Below are positions 43,800-56,401 of a DNA stretch of 64,000 nt, one piece after another (positions within the stretch are counted from its first letter, which is position 1; every line of letters begins with the position of its first letter). The DNA comes from Strigamia acuminata (Eukaryota > Arthropoda > Chilopoda > Geophilomorpha > Linotaeniidae). The notes under the pieces are model-generated. The model saw only the letters and a program-made list of their open reading frames with translations, was not told the DNA's origin and did no database searches. The DNA is taken from positions 11,806,427 to 11,870,426 of the forward strand of contig OX442315.1 of assembly GCA_949358305.1 (NCBI GenBank), read 5' to 3'. Both the position numbers and the translations under genes were made by a program.

Positions 43800-45720
43800 A
43801 TTTGCCCGAAAACGGTCAAATCGATTTTGCGGCCTGTGTAGACCAATACAAACGACAATTTGTACATTACAAATCAATACTAACTAAATACTAAAGGAAT
43901 CTGTAAAGAAAAGTGAAATTGGATGTGTGTATTCCAGCATCAAGTTGGCAGCACACGCTTTACCCCAAGTGCCCGAAACTGGTCAAATCGATTTTGCGGC
44001 TTGCAGAGACCAATACAAACGACAATTTGTACATTACAAATCTATACTAACTGAGTACTAACGAAATCTGTAAAGAAAAGTGAAATTGGATGTGTGTATT
44101 CCAGCATCAAGTTGGCAGCACACACTTTTCCCTGAGTGCCCGAAAACGGTCAAATCGATTTTGTGGCTTGCATGGACCAATACAAACGACAATTTGTACA
44201 TTACAAATCAATACTAACAGAGTACTAGCAGAATCTGTAGAGAAAAGTGAAATTGGGGACGTGTATTCCAGCATCAAGTTGGCAGCACACGTTTTTCCCG
44301 CAATGCAAGAAAACGGTCAAATCGATTTTATGGCTTGCATGGACCAATACAAACGACAATTTGTACATTACAAATCAATACTAACAGAGTACTAGCAGAA
44401 TCTGTAGAGAAAAGTGAAATTGGGGACGTGTATTCCAGCATCAAGTTGGCAGCACACGTTTTTCCCGCAATGCAAGAAAACGGTCAAATCGATTTTATGG
44501 CTTGTACGGTCCAATACAAACGACAATTTGTACATTACAAATCAATACTAACAGAGTACTAGCAGAATCTGTAGAGAAAAGTGAAATTGGGGACGTGTAT
44601 TCCAGCATCAAGTTGGCAGCACACGTTTTTCCCGCAATGCAAGAAAACGGTCAAATCGATTTTATGGCTTGCATGGACCAATACAAACGACAATTTGTAC
44701 ATTACAAATCAATACTAACAGAGTAATAGCAGAATCTGTAGAGAAAAGTGAAATTGGGGACGTGTATTCCAGCATCAAGTTGGCAGCACACGTTTTTCCC
44801 GCAATGCAAGAAAACGGTCAAATCGATTTTATGGCTTGTACGGTCCAATACAAACGACAATTTGTACATTACAAATCAATACTAACAGAGTAATAGCAGA
44901 ATCTGTAGAGAAAAGTGAAATTGGGGACGTGTATTCCAGCATCAAGTTGGCAGCACACGTTTTTCCCGCAATGCAAGAAAACGGTCAAATCGATTTTATG
45001 GCTTGTACGGTCCAATACAAACGACAATTTGTACATTACAAATCAATACTAACAGAGTACTAGCAGAATCTGTAGAGAAAAGTGAAATTGGGGACGTGTA
45101 TTCCAGCATCAAGTTGGCAGCACACGTTTTTCCCGCAATGCAAGAAAACGGTCAAATCGATTTTATGACTTGTACGGTCCAATACAAACGACAATTTGTA
45201 CATTACAAATCAATACTAACTGAGTACTAACGGAATCTGTAAAGAAAAGTGAAATTGGATGTGTGTATTCCAGCATCAAGTTGGCAGCACACACTTTTCC
45301 CTGAGTGCCCGAAAGCGGTCAAATCAATTTTGTGGCTTGCATGGACCAATACAAACGAAAATTTTTACATTACAAATCTATACTAACTGAGTACTAACAG
45401 AATCTGTAAAGAAAAGTGAAATTGGATGTGTGTATTCCAGCATCAAGTTGGCAGCACACACTTTTCCCTGAGTGCCCGAAAGCGGTCAAATCAATTTTGT
45501 GGCTTGCATGGACCAATACAAACGAAAATTTTTACATTACAAATCTATACTAACTGAGTACTAACAGAATCTGTAAAGAAAAGTGAAATTGGGGGCGTGT
45601 ATTCCAGCATCAAGTTGGCAGCACACGTCGTAGAATTTGTTGCAAATCAATACAAACGAAAATTTATACATTACAAATGAATACTAACGGAATACTAACA
45701 GAATCCGCTGAAAAAAGTTC
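43800..45720. repeat. Right-arm satellite, about eleven copies of the 167-bp unit, inverted
   Basis: Reverse complement of the left-arm array. The central copies (44230-45200) are nearly identical to one another and form a different subtype from the left arm (TTGGGGACGTGTATTCC), indicating separate homogenisation of each arm. Confidence 0.9.
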
Positions 45721-45909
45721 AAATTGGCAAAAGTGTGCTGTAGGCATATAGTTGACAGCACATTGGAAAACCATGGTTTATTCTAGTTCTATCAGAATAC
45801 AAATCGTAAAACTTGGCATACAAACAATACAAACCATGACTAACAAACTACAAACGTTTCAGCCATTTCTGAAACAATGTGCTGTCAACTATATGCACGT
45901 GATAAATTG

Positions 45910-47655
45910 ACCAGCGAAAACATCCGTGAGACACTGATCTGCGATCGTATCGTCGTTGGCATGCGGAATCGTCAATTATGCGAAAAATTACAATTGGTGG
46001 AAGATTTGACGCTGGCGAAAGCAATTAATACGGTTCGGATGAACGAACAAGTTCGACGACAACAAGGAGAACTACAACCATCGTTCGACGTCAAATCGGA
46101 GGTCAAAACCGAAGTGGGACGCGTTCACCAACCGGAGAAAAAACACCAAGGAAAAACAGCGCGACCGACTTCGAAAACAAAAGACAACAGCGGACCGTGC
46201 GGAAACTGCGGATACGATACGCATTTTACACCCAAATGCCCTGCTATCGCGTCGAAATGTGCGAATTGTAAAAGGGTGGGACATTATTCACGTATGTGCC
46301 GATCAAACAAATCAGCGACGGTTGAGATTATACACGCGGACGACGAAACGCCTGAATATCATTTTTTGGGGCACATTTCGGCCAAAAAACCAGTACAAAG
46401 AACAACTCGATGGAACGTTTCGGCCGAGATAAGAAACGTGCGGTTATCATTTCGGGCCGACACTGGAGCGGACGTCACGTGTATTTCACTTGAAACTTTT
46501 AACGATTATTTTTCAGCGATCACATTACGTAAACCCGAGAGACGATTGAAAGGCGCGGATCAAAATGCTTTAGAAACGGTTGGAAGTTTCTGGGACGACA
46601 TTTTATATCGGGGAAAAACGAAATTAACGGAGATATTTGTGGTCAAAAACCTCGGCCGACCATTATTGGACGGCGACACATGTGAGGATTTAGGGATCGT
46701 GAAACGTGTACAACACGTAAAAACGACGGAGACAAGTCACACTTCAGTACGACCGGAAATCGAATATCCTGAACTTTTCCAGGGTCTTGGACGTGTCAAA
46801 ATCCCGTACAAAATTCGATTACGAGATGGAGCGATTCCGCATGCTTTGACCACACCGCGTTGTGCCCCGATTCCGAAATTGAACGAGATTAAGAAAAATT
46901 TGGATAAAATGTTACTGTTGGGCGTTATTGTACCAGTGGACGAACCAACCGATTGGTGTTCTGGCCTCGTTACAGTTCCGAAACCAGATGGGACCATCCG
47001 CATGTGCGTCAACTACGTCCCACTCAATGTTTACATCAAACGCGAAATTTTTCCGATGCCAAACACAGAGAATTTATTCGGACGCCTGGGAAAAGCGAAA
47101 TATTTTTCGAAATTAGATGCGAATCATGGATTTTGGCAATGCGAGTTGGACGAAGAATCCCAACTCCTCACCACGTTTATAACGCCATTCGGACGTTTTA
47201 AGTTTACTCGTTTACCATTCGGGATCACGGCAGCTCCAGAAGTTTTTCAAAAACGGATGACAGAGATTCTTGAGGGACTGATGGGTGTCCAATGTAACGT
47301 CGACGACATTTTAGTTTACGGAGACACGATCGAAGAACACGACGAACGATTGCGGGCTGTTTTAAAACGATTATTTGAGAAAAACGTAACGATGAACAAA
47401 GAAAAATGCGTTTTCGGCGTAACGAGCATTAAATTTTTGGGCCATGTTATCGATTCCAATGGAGTACACATCGACGAAGATCGAATCGAGGCAATAGCAA
47501 AAATGGCCGCACCGCAGAACAAATCGGAACTTCGTAGTTTTCTTGGCACGATTAATTACTTGGGACGTTTCATCCCACATTTAGCTACGGTAGCTCATCC
47601 GCTGAACGAATTATTACGAGAGAAAAACGAATACTTGTGGAGCCCGATACAAAAC
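45910..47655 (+). pseudogene. pol: Gag C-terminus, protease and reverse transcriptase of the second Ty3/gypsy element
   Basis: In phase with 34938-35324. It shows two zinc knuckles (CGNCGYDTHFTPKC and CANCKRVGHYSRMC), protease DTGAD, and reverse transcriptase with KLDANHGFWQCELD. Two conserved positions look altered: the active-site box is NVDD instead of Y/F-x-D-D (QCNVDDILVYG), and the usual VDY/VDF motif is VNY (MCVNYVPLN). The frame is otherwise open. It is interrupted at 47655 by the CACTA-like element after target AAC. Confidence 0.85.
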
Positions 47656-49653
47656 CACTGGAAAAAAATATGGCTTTACATGTCTTTCAATTGCTGAAAA
47701 GTTATTGTAAATTTGAACTTTCGGCTTTGTAAAGTCACATTTACAAAAATTGTAAACTTTTGTTTTACACAATAACTTTACAAAAGTAAAAAGACATTTT
47801 ACAATAAACACGCACAATAACTTTACAGTTTGTAAATTTCAAATTTGTTGGATTTAACAATAAATTTAATTTCTGTAAAAGCTGACAAATTTCAAATTTA
47901 CAAACTTTAAATTTATTGTCTGTTTAATGAAAAATGCAGTTTTAATCTTGTAAATTTATTGATTTAAACAAAAATTTACACTCTTTGTAAATGTGACTTT
48001 ACAAAGCTGAAATTTCAAATTTTCATTTACTTTTCATCCCTTAACAATTTTAGATTTTATATTTTAATAAATATATTTACATGTAATCACAGTATAATAT
48101 TTCTCACAAATATTTTTACACATTTTAAATACTGTATATCACAGAAAACTAATCACAGTTATACAAGATTTTTAAAAATGTATCACATTAAAATATTACA
48201 AATAAAATATTACAAATATTACAAAAATATTTTTTTTAAATATAAGCTGTCATGTGCATTTCATTATTTATTAAACAAACAAACCAACAGCCAATCTGAT
48301 TTTCTACCATCAAGTGTAAAAAGTATACACCAACGGCCGAAATTTCAAATCTACCATCAAATCTGTTTGCTTAGATTAGAATTAAATCTCAAATCAGTTT
48401 TTTTACATTTTCAAGTGTGTCGTCTCTCTGTGTTGTTTTTTCCTTGTTGTATTCTTCCCAATCGGTGAATTTTTCCTGAAATGGTTTTAAATGCCTTAAA
48501 TAAATCTTCTTTTGATATAATTAATTAAAAAGCTTATCTGATTCGATTCCTTTTTCCATTTTTTGTTGTTGTTTTCGTGTATGTTTCTTCATAATCATCA
48601 ATGTGTCATTTTCCGGTTCAGTTGTGCTATGTTAATGATGCACGTTTCAGTTTCCAGTTGACTTATGCGATGATTCTGAAAAGGAGTGTTTTTAGGTTGA
48701 AATTTCAGTTTAATATTCTCAAACAGAAGCGTTTTGATGTATTTTTACCTGTTAATTTCATTTTTGATGGTCTTTTGATGATCAGAATACTCTGAAGGTC
48801 TATTTGGTGCCTTTTTCGTCTGTTGGTTTTGGGCGTAGCTCATGTAGTGCGCTTTTGTCCTCATTCAAAGTATTATTCATTTCCTAGAAGTTGTAAAACA
48901 ATTAATTACTAATTATACACATGTATTCTTATGTTTTGTACCGATTTTAGTGGTAATCCTTCGCTGGTTCGAGTGTAAATCGCTTGTTTGAGCAAGAACC
49001 GGGAGTGTCCTCAGTTGTGGACGCCATGTTGGATTTTACCGTTGATTTCAAATGTGCCTTGTTACTAATTTGTAAAATTGTTTTGTCATTCATTCTGTGT
49101 ACTAATTAATTATTAATAATTAATTTAAGTTCTTATTCATGCTTGTTTTTTGTGTTTGATGCAGTCTAAATTTTGAGTTTGAACCCAACTGAAGGTTGCT
49201 GCGCTCTCATTGGTCAACCTCGATCTTTTGAGAGCTAAGTTAGTTTTTGTCATTTTATTAGCTTTTTGAATCATTTCCGAGTATTGTTACGATTGCATTT
49301 TTTGTTTCTTGTTTTTCAGTGATCATTTTGATGTATTTCATTTTACTTTTGATTAGTTTTTATTGATTTTTATTATTTTAATGTTGATGCTAATTATCTA
49401 ATTTAAAACAAGATATTTACATGCAACTTAAACTTATTGTTAAATGTGCTATTTCAACCAAGTCATTTACAAGGAAATTAAATTTAATGTAAATGTCTGA
49501 TTTACACATGAAATTTACAAAGTGTGTAAATTCAATGTTAAATGTCTAATTTTTCTTCGATTTTACAACAACTTTACAAAAACTGTAAAGCTCACATTTA
49601 CGCATTAACTTTTAGAACATTTACAATTTGTAAAGCCATATTTTTTTCCAGTG
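47656..49653. mobile_element. CACTA-like non-autonomous DNA transposon
   Basis: 1,998 bp with terminal inverted repeats starting CACTGGAAAAAAATATGG, flanked by the 3-bp duplication AAC (47653-47655, 49654-49656). CACT(A/G) ends with 2-3-bp duplications define the CACTA/EnSpm group. The subterminal regions are crowded with TTTGTAAA/TTTACAAA motifs in both orientations, the usual transposase-binding pattern. No transposase frame is seen. Confidence 0.85.
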
Positions 49654-49656
49654 AAC

Positions 49657-51453
49657 GAGGCGTTTGTGAAATTAAAACTCGCACTATCGGCTAAACCTGT
49701 CCTTGCGTGGTTCGATCCAAAGAGAGAAACCGTAATCTCTTCCGACGCATCCAGTTACGGAGTTGGAGCTGTTTTGAAACAAAAACAGGATAGCGGCGAA
49801 TTTCGACCGATTGCATACGCGGCAAAAACATTTACATCAGCTCAAACGAATTGGGCACAAATTGATAAGGAGGGGTACGCACTCACTTGGGCGTGCGACC
49901 GCTTCCAAGATTTCATTACAGGTATTCCTATTCGATTAGAGACCGATCACAAGCCGCTCGTCCCGATCTTTATGACGAAACCACTGGACGAATTAACTCC
50001 GAAACTCCAGAGGATGCGCTTACGGTTACAGCGTCACGCTTATACGGTAGTTCATATTGCGGGAAAAGATTTAGGGCTAGCCGATACTCTCTCTCGCCGA
50101 ACAATCGAAAGAACTGGAGACGATTACGATTTGGATCAAGAAATTGTCGCTTACGTACGTTTGGTGGCCGAGTCGTTTCCAACCACGGACGAACGACTGC
50201 AGCAGATTGTGAAAGCACAACGGGACGACGAAATTTGCAAACATTTGATCCAATTTTCACGACATTGTTGGCCGCCGAAAAACGAAGTTCCTCCGCTACT
50301 TAAAGATTACTGGCAACATCGAACGGATCTGACAGTCGACGAGGGAATTTTACTCAAAGCATCTCGTATTGTAATTCCGCCAGCTCTTCAGAAGGAAACA
50401 TTGGCAAAAATTCACGGTGCCCATCTCGGAATAACCAAATGCAGAGCATTGGCAAAACAATCTGTTTGGTGGCCTGGTTTGTCAACACAACTTGAAAAAT
50501 TAGTTAAGAATTGTCCGGAATGCATCAAAGAGACGATAAATCGACACGAGCCATTAATGCCATCCGAATTCCCGAAACGGCCATGGCAAAAGATTGCGAT
50601 GGATTTGTTTAAACTCGAAAACAAATGGTACCTCCTCGTCACCGATTATTTCTCGCGATTTCCATTTATTTACCCAATGTCAAGTCTTCACGAGCGGACA
50701 ACAATAACACATTTAAAATCTTTATTCTCAGAGCAAGGATCACCGGAAATTGTTTACAGCGACAACGGGACACACTTTGGACCATTGTTAAACTCCGAAT
50801 TTAGAGAATTTGCCAAAGAATGGAAGTTCACACACGTTACGAGCAGCCCCGGATTTCCTCAAAGTAACGGATTTGTCGAAGCTGCGGTAAAAATTATAAA
50901 ACGGAGTTTAAAGAAAGCAGACGATGGATATCGGGCACTGCAATTATATCGCGCGACTCCCCTCGCAAATGGATTCTCACCTGCCGAACTTCTAAATGGA
51001 AGAGCCATTCGAAATTTATCAGTCCCAGTCATCAGCTCAAAACTGATCCCAAAAACACCTGACGAATCGATATTACTTCGAAAAGAAGAAGACAGACGGA
51101 ACGCGCAAAAGAAAAATTACGATAAACATCACGGAGTCCGAGAATTAATCCCACTAAAAGTCGGTGAAGATGTCTGGATCACCGATTTGCGACGAGAAGG
51201 ACGGATTAAACAACTCGATTCATCACCCAGATCGTACATCATTGAAACTGATAAACTGATAAACGACGGAACCGATTCCATTTATTACCACTTCCCAGCG
51301 TTACTCTGGAAACCGAGAATGAGGAGGCGATTCCCGAAGAAAAAGAAGAAGAACCAATTAACACAGATCACTCAGCAGCTCCTAACAAAGAAGTCACTTG
51401 TCCTAGGGCTCCCACAGGATCTTCGTACGTTACTAGATCGGGCAGAGGAGTAA
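49657..51453 (+). pseudogene. pol: RNase H and integrase of the second Ty3/gypsy element
   Basis: Resumes the pol frame after the CACTA-like insertion. RNase H has SSDASSYGVGA, then LETDHKPL and ADTLSRR. The integrase zinc domain reads HGAHLGITKC...CPEC, and the catalytic residues are in AMDLFKL, SDNGTHF and SNGFVEAAVK. A basic Lys-rich tail ends at TAA 51453. The polypurine tract AAAAGGGGAGA (51497-51507) and the 3' LTR follow. Confidence 0.9.
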
Positions 51454-51507
51454 AGCAACCGAATCGTTTGAATTTATAAGAAAAAAAAAAGAGCTTAAAA
51501 GGGGAGA

Positions 51508-51673
51508 TGTGTAATTGGCTAGTGTTACGTACGTCGTACATACGTACGACGTGTCCTGATTGGTCAGCTGTTACTGACCAGTCGTATATATGTTACCTGT
51601 TTTCATTTGAATAAACACTTGTTAGTTAACCATTGAACTGATCAGTCATTCATTCTTCATTCCTGATAACACA
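51508..51673 (+). repeat. 3' LTR (166 bp) of the second Ty3/gypsy element
   Basis: Same length as the 5' LTR with one visible substitution (CATTCTTC versus CATTCGTC). Confidence 0.9.
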
Positions 51674-51678
51674 AATTG

Positions 51679-52395
51679 CAATTAGTATCTGTGAATAGGT
51701 TTCGAAGAAGGTTAATTATTAAATCATTTTGAAATTTTGAAGTTTGATTTAAACTTAAATTTGGTTTAAATTTAAATTTAAATAAAATATGACGTTACAG
51801 TATTTTTAAAATTATGTCGATGTAGAAATTTCTCAGTATTGGTTTCGGTTTTGCTGTAGCATCACAATTATCCACACATTTACATCGTAATACCGTTTGT
51901 GAATGTCTTCTTCTCGTTCTAATAACAGCTAAAATTAATTTTACGTTTTCCACTTCAGTTGTGGGCTTACAAACGGGGACTACACACATTCGCGAGAGAG
52001 AAGCGGTTGCTCGTCAAAACCAGGCTCTTTATATGTAAGTTGATTTATTTATTTACTTTAATTTCATTACTGATATTATAAATAAAAGTCAAATAGAAAC
52101 ATTTTGGAATTTTGACGAGAAATTTGTTGCATGCAAAAATTTATTTAATCTAGCTGTAACTTGGAACAGGTAATATCGTAGTTTATCGCTTATTTGATCC
52201 TGGCGAATGATTAACTTTAAGTTGAAACCTCGAACAATCCACCGTAACAGCATTTGCATAATTGATATTTTACTAAAAATTAATTATCCTACTTTTTTGA
52301 CGGTAAAGCCACGCAATTTCGCATTTCCCCCGCCGACTCCAGACAGTGGTTACAATTTTATTTATTAATTTTTTATTTTCCAGGTTTGATGAAAA
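51679..52395 (+). other. 5' flank, non-coding exon and intron of GTPase copy 2
   Basis: Homologous to about 29130-29824. The donor GTAAGT at about 52035 and the acceptor TTTTCCAG before 52385 are both kept. The upstream part of this flank is displaced to before 34708 by the Ty3/gypsy insertion. Confidence 0.6.
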
Positions 52396-55300
52396 ATGGA
52401 ACCGAAAACCATAACCAGAGATGCTATCGGACGTAATGCGGTCATCGGAGACCTGTACGATGTCAGAACAGACCGCTTTGTGGGCATTTCTATACTCAAC
52501 GATTCGATACCAGAGAATGCAATTCGCACGAGCAAATCTACAGCCCGGGAAGTCACATACATCGACACGGAAACCATCAAAGAAAAGTTTGAAATACTCA
52601 AAATTGAACCTGAATTACGGGCGAGCATTTTGGCCAACCTCGTCAGCGCAAATGGTTACGCAAAGTATTTTAAACACGAAAAGAAGGGACCGAATTTCGT
52701 CCAGAAGTCAATAGTATACACTGATACAATCTTAATTGAAGAATTTGTACCACAGAAAGATGAAATGACTGAAGCAATTTCAAGAGATGCGATTGATTTG
52801 AATTTGGGCACGCACTTTGTTTGTGGAATAGCTTGGGGAACCAAAGTCGTGGTGTCATTGGAACGAGAGAATTCTACTGACGGGCAAAACATTGGCGACC
52901 AATTGAAGCAAACGCTCACTGCACTTATTTCCAGTATCCAAGGTTTCACCCAAACATTGAAACATTGAACTTTGAACATTGAACATTTGAAATGTCGGTT
53001 GCTGTATTTGCCAACGGTTTACCATCGGACGATCCACCTAACACACTAACTGAAACCGAGGCTTACGTGAAGAAAACGCTGAAATTAATGCAACTATCAA
53101 ACAAGAAAAAAGGAAAACAACTTAGATACGTGTTAATGCCTCTTTGGGCATTAAATGATTGTTTAGGTACATCCATTCAAGAACAAAATACCGTTCTCTT
53201 ATATGAAGAAACTGCAATAAATGTTTGTACTGAAACATTTGAAAACATCAGAGAAACTTTAATACAGATCGGCCACATATTGGAGCAGTTTGAAGTGAAT
53301 TCAATTTGCATTCCTGTTGAGCAGTTGAGAGAAGGATTGGAATTGAAGACGAAACTTATCAAACATGAAACACTAATAAAGTCCCAGCTAAAAAAACTCA
53401 TCCCAGCTATTCGCTCCGGTTCGAAGCCAACCACAAGTTTGGACGAAATGTTCGAAGCTTTCGAGTGGATGCTGGATGAAATGAACGCATGGATGGAAGA
53501 ACAAAACGTTTGGATCGATAAAATTCGATTAGTCGATCAACTCAAACAAGCGGGAGTACAATACGTAGGAGACGGTACACCTTTTGAAGACTTCACGCAA
53601 TTTATGAATACATCTCGTGAGAAATTTTTCATACTGTTCTTTGGAGTAAAATTACAAGAAGAAAACGACGACTACTGGCACAAACTACAGAAGTATTTTC
53701 TAATCGAAAGCAAGCCGCGTGTCGCCATTGATCTCGATGTTCGGCCGGAACTTGCTTTGAACGAAGTGGATGGAAACAAGAGCAGATTATGTTTGTACCA
53801 GCAAGGAAAATATCTCAACTTTGACGTTTACGAGACTTACTTAGCAGAAGCAATGAAGTGTCTAGCGAAAAGCTGCAATTACGAGAAGAGTGAAAAACCT
53901 AACAAGAGAGTAGAAATTCAACTCGCGTGTCCAGGGTCGTTGCGAGGCAACTGCGAAGAAGATAAACGTGTGTGGCATTGCTACAATTGCAACGATAAAC
54001 TCTCATTCGGTTTCGACAGTCACTTTTATTGCGATTGCGGTAAATCAAAATGTATAGATTTCAGCTTCAAGTGCTGCTCTAACGGCCACGACTTCGGATA
54101 CATTCGGTTTACTCCATCGGAATTGACGAGACTCATTCGCGAGATCCCTCCGATGAAAGAATTGAATATCCTCGTGTTGGGAGTTACTGGCGTTGGCAAA
54201 TCGACCTGGCTCAACGCTTTTGTCAATTACTTGACGTATCCATCTCTAAAGGAAGCCACTCAGGGAGAATTGCATTCGGTGACATCGTCTTGGTTTCAAC
54301 TGACCGACGAAGACAACAAAGTGCACGACGTTGCGTTCGGAAATGACGAGAACGAGGTGCATGGAAAAGGCCGATCGGCAACCCAGAATGTGAGAGGACA
54401 TCTCTTTCCCATTGGGAATACTTTGCTTCGTTTGATCGACACTCCGGGGATCGGTGATGTTCGTGGAGTAGAACAAGACAAGAAGAACTTTGCCAACATT
54501 CTAGCTTACTTGCGCACCTTGAAGGAAATCCACGGTATTTGCATTCTGCTGAAGCCGAACGAATCAAAAATTCACATTCTCTTCGAGTTTTGTATCAAGG
54601 AATTGCTTACCTGTCTGCACCGAAGTGCATTAAACAACATTGTTTTTTGTTTCACGCATTCCAGAACGACTTTCTACAAACCCGGAGACACTAGAGTTCC
54701 TCTCGCAGAACTTCTGCAACAAAACAACGTGGACTTACCGCTTGATCCGAGCACGATGTATTGCATGGACAACGAGAGCTTCCGTTTTCTTTGCGCGGTT
54801 AATCAAGGAGTTCCATTTAAGGAGAGCATTAAAAATACATTTTCTGAGAGCTGGAATGTTACGGTAGAAGAAATCAAGAGGTTGATGGCGTACATCGATT
54901 CTTTAGATCCACATATTATTCACGATACGATATCATTGAACGATGCGAGGAAGAATATAATTTGTATGACCAAACCCATTGCTGACATCAGTGCAAACAT
55001 CCAGAGAAACTTGACTCAAACTGAATGGAAAAGATTTCTGTTGACGAGCAGCGATGCACGTGTTGAAGAGTTGTCTAACCATCTTGTTCACAATGTAACC
55101 GTACTGAAATCCGAGTCGATACCTTATCCCCGAACAGTTTGTGGATCGTCAAAATGCGTTAAATTCCACCAAATGCTGAACGCAAACTCTAAATGCATCG
55201 AATACGCCACTATCTGTCACGATGATGATGTTAGATGATGTTCTGGTTGAAGTTGTTGGCGACAAAGCGATAAAACGATGTTGGGCCATGCGTGATGGCC

Positions 55301-56145
55301 ACAGCTCGTATTGTAGGATTTGTAAATGTCGCTGGGACCAACATCTGCACATAACTTATATTCAGCGGACAGAGGTTCAACAAATGACCGTCAAAAAGGT
55401 TGAAAATGAAATGAGCGAGAACAGGAGTGAAAGCCAAAAGATATTGGATTTTATTAAGGATTTGGAGCTATACAAGAAGGAACTGGAAGGTGAACAGCAG
55501 ACGATAATTGAGGCTAGTGTCAAATTTGGACACTACCTGAGCAAAAACGCCATTGTACCGTACAACGATGTCATCGAAAGATATATCGATCATTTAATCA
55601 AGAGGGAAAAGGACAGAGTGGCTGTTACCAAGAACGATGAGTTTCTAAAGAGACTGGAGGGAATGCAACAAATGTACGTCGTGGAAGTGGAAACACTCAA
55701 GCGGGCGATGGCGCGGCCACATGCCGAAGAATTGGACGTCGTTCAATTCCAACAGCTGGTACAAAGCTTGTACTCGCTGAAACACAACGGACAGCAATTG
55801 AAAGATGCATTTGAGCGGGCGTCCAGAAGTGAAGAGAGGACAAATGATGAGTGGGAAAGATTTCATGTACCCAAACGAAAACAGAGTTGGTTCCAGTACG
55901 CAGCAAATTTTTTTTTTACTAACACCGGTAAATCAAATCCAAGCAGCAAGAAAAGTAATCGTCCACAAAACTTACGACAGCAAGGAAATTCAGTCACCAC
56001 AGCTACTGATGCCGCGCCATATATCGGTGGTAGCGCACCAATCATCGGGGGTGCTGCACCACTAAACAGCGGTGGAACTGCGCCACGCAGCGGTGGTGTT
56101 GTTTCACCAGGAGTGAGCTGGATGGTTCGAAAAATTTGGAAATAA
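52396..56145 (+). pseudogene. Stonustoxin-like / P-loop GTPase protein, broken copy
   Basis: Closely similar to 29825-33664 over its whole length, including the P-loop, LIDTPGIGD and both Cys/His blocks, but the frame is broken twice. At about 52960-52990 a short AACATTGA-type repeat insertion brings in a stop after residue 190. At about 55222-55240 a GATGATGATG-type replacement with a net loss of two bases shifts the frame before the second Cys/His block. The three open segments are 52396-52968, 52992-55238 and 55222-56145. The Gly/Ser/Pro tail is shorter than in copy 1. Loss of the promoter region to the transposon at 34713 may have preceded decay. A shortened GTPase product from 52992 cannot be excluded. 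Confidence 0.85.
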
Positions 56146-56401
56146 TAAGGTTTTTTTTTTTTTTTTTTTTAGTTTTACTTCTACTCCATTCTGAATGGAT
56201 ATAAAACAATATAAAGCAAATTTGTTGTCTATTTCAGGGCTGTGGAACGATCAATGGCAGTAAATCTTGGAATCCCCAAAAGGAAGATTTTTCGAATCGA
56301 AAAATTTATTGTGATTTTGCACTAATTTCTGTTTAATAAAATCGTTTAATTGAAGCAACATATACTGAGAGCTCAAACATACTAATTCCAAAACTATAGG
56401 C

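Larger units (their letters stand above)
35325..45900. mobile_element. Foldback/MULE-like composite DNA transposon, 10.6 kb
   Basis: Terminal inverted repeats begin ACGTGCATATAGTTGACAGC and are bounded by a perfect 9-bp duplication, GATAAATTG (35316-35324, 45901-45909), the size typical of Mutator-like elements and Drosophila foldback elements. Each arm is several kb long and largely made of 167-bp tandem repeats. Inverted similarity extends inward to about 38655 on the left and 43300 on the right, with a stretch (about 37560-38160) present only on the left. The interior (38.7-43.3 kb) is a patchwork of direct and inverted repeats with fragments of a protein phosphatase gene and no transposase, so it is non-autonomous. 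Confidence 0.85.
34713..51673 (+). mobile_element. Ty3/gypsy element with two nested DNA transposons
   Basis: Flanked by the 5-bp duplication AATTG (34708-34712 and 51674-51678) and inserted in the 5' flank of GTPase copy 2. LTRs are 166 bp (34713-34878 and 51508-51673) and differ by one base by eye. The gag-pol frame is continuous once the two insertions (35325-45900 with a 9-bp duplication, 47656-49653 with a 3-bp duplication) and their target repeats are discounted: 34938-35324, 45910-47655 and 49657-51453, about 1,309 residues in one frame. There is no separate envelope frame. The short LTRs and single frame recall the Mag lineage. Confidence 0.9.

Noticed and set aside
44090..45230. Matching series of ~75-100-codon frames on the plus strand
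   Set aside because: Same satellite in the opposite arm; no evidence of coding.
35325..45900. Polinton/Maverick or CRISPR-like interpretation of the 10.6-kb repeat-rich element
   Set aside because: No polymerase, integrase or capsid genes, the target duplication is 9 bp rather than 6 bp, and the repeats are a tandem satellite without unique spacers.
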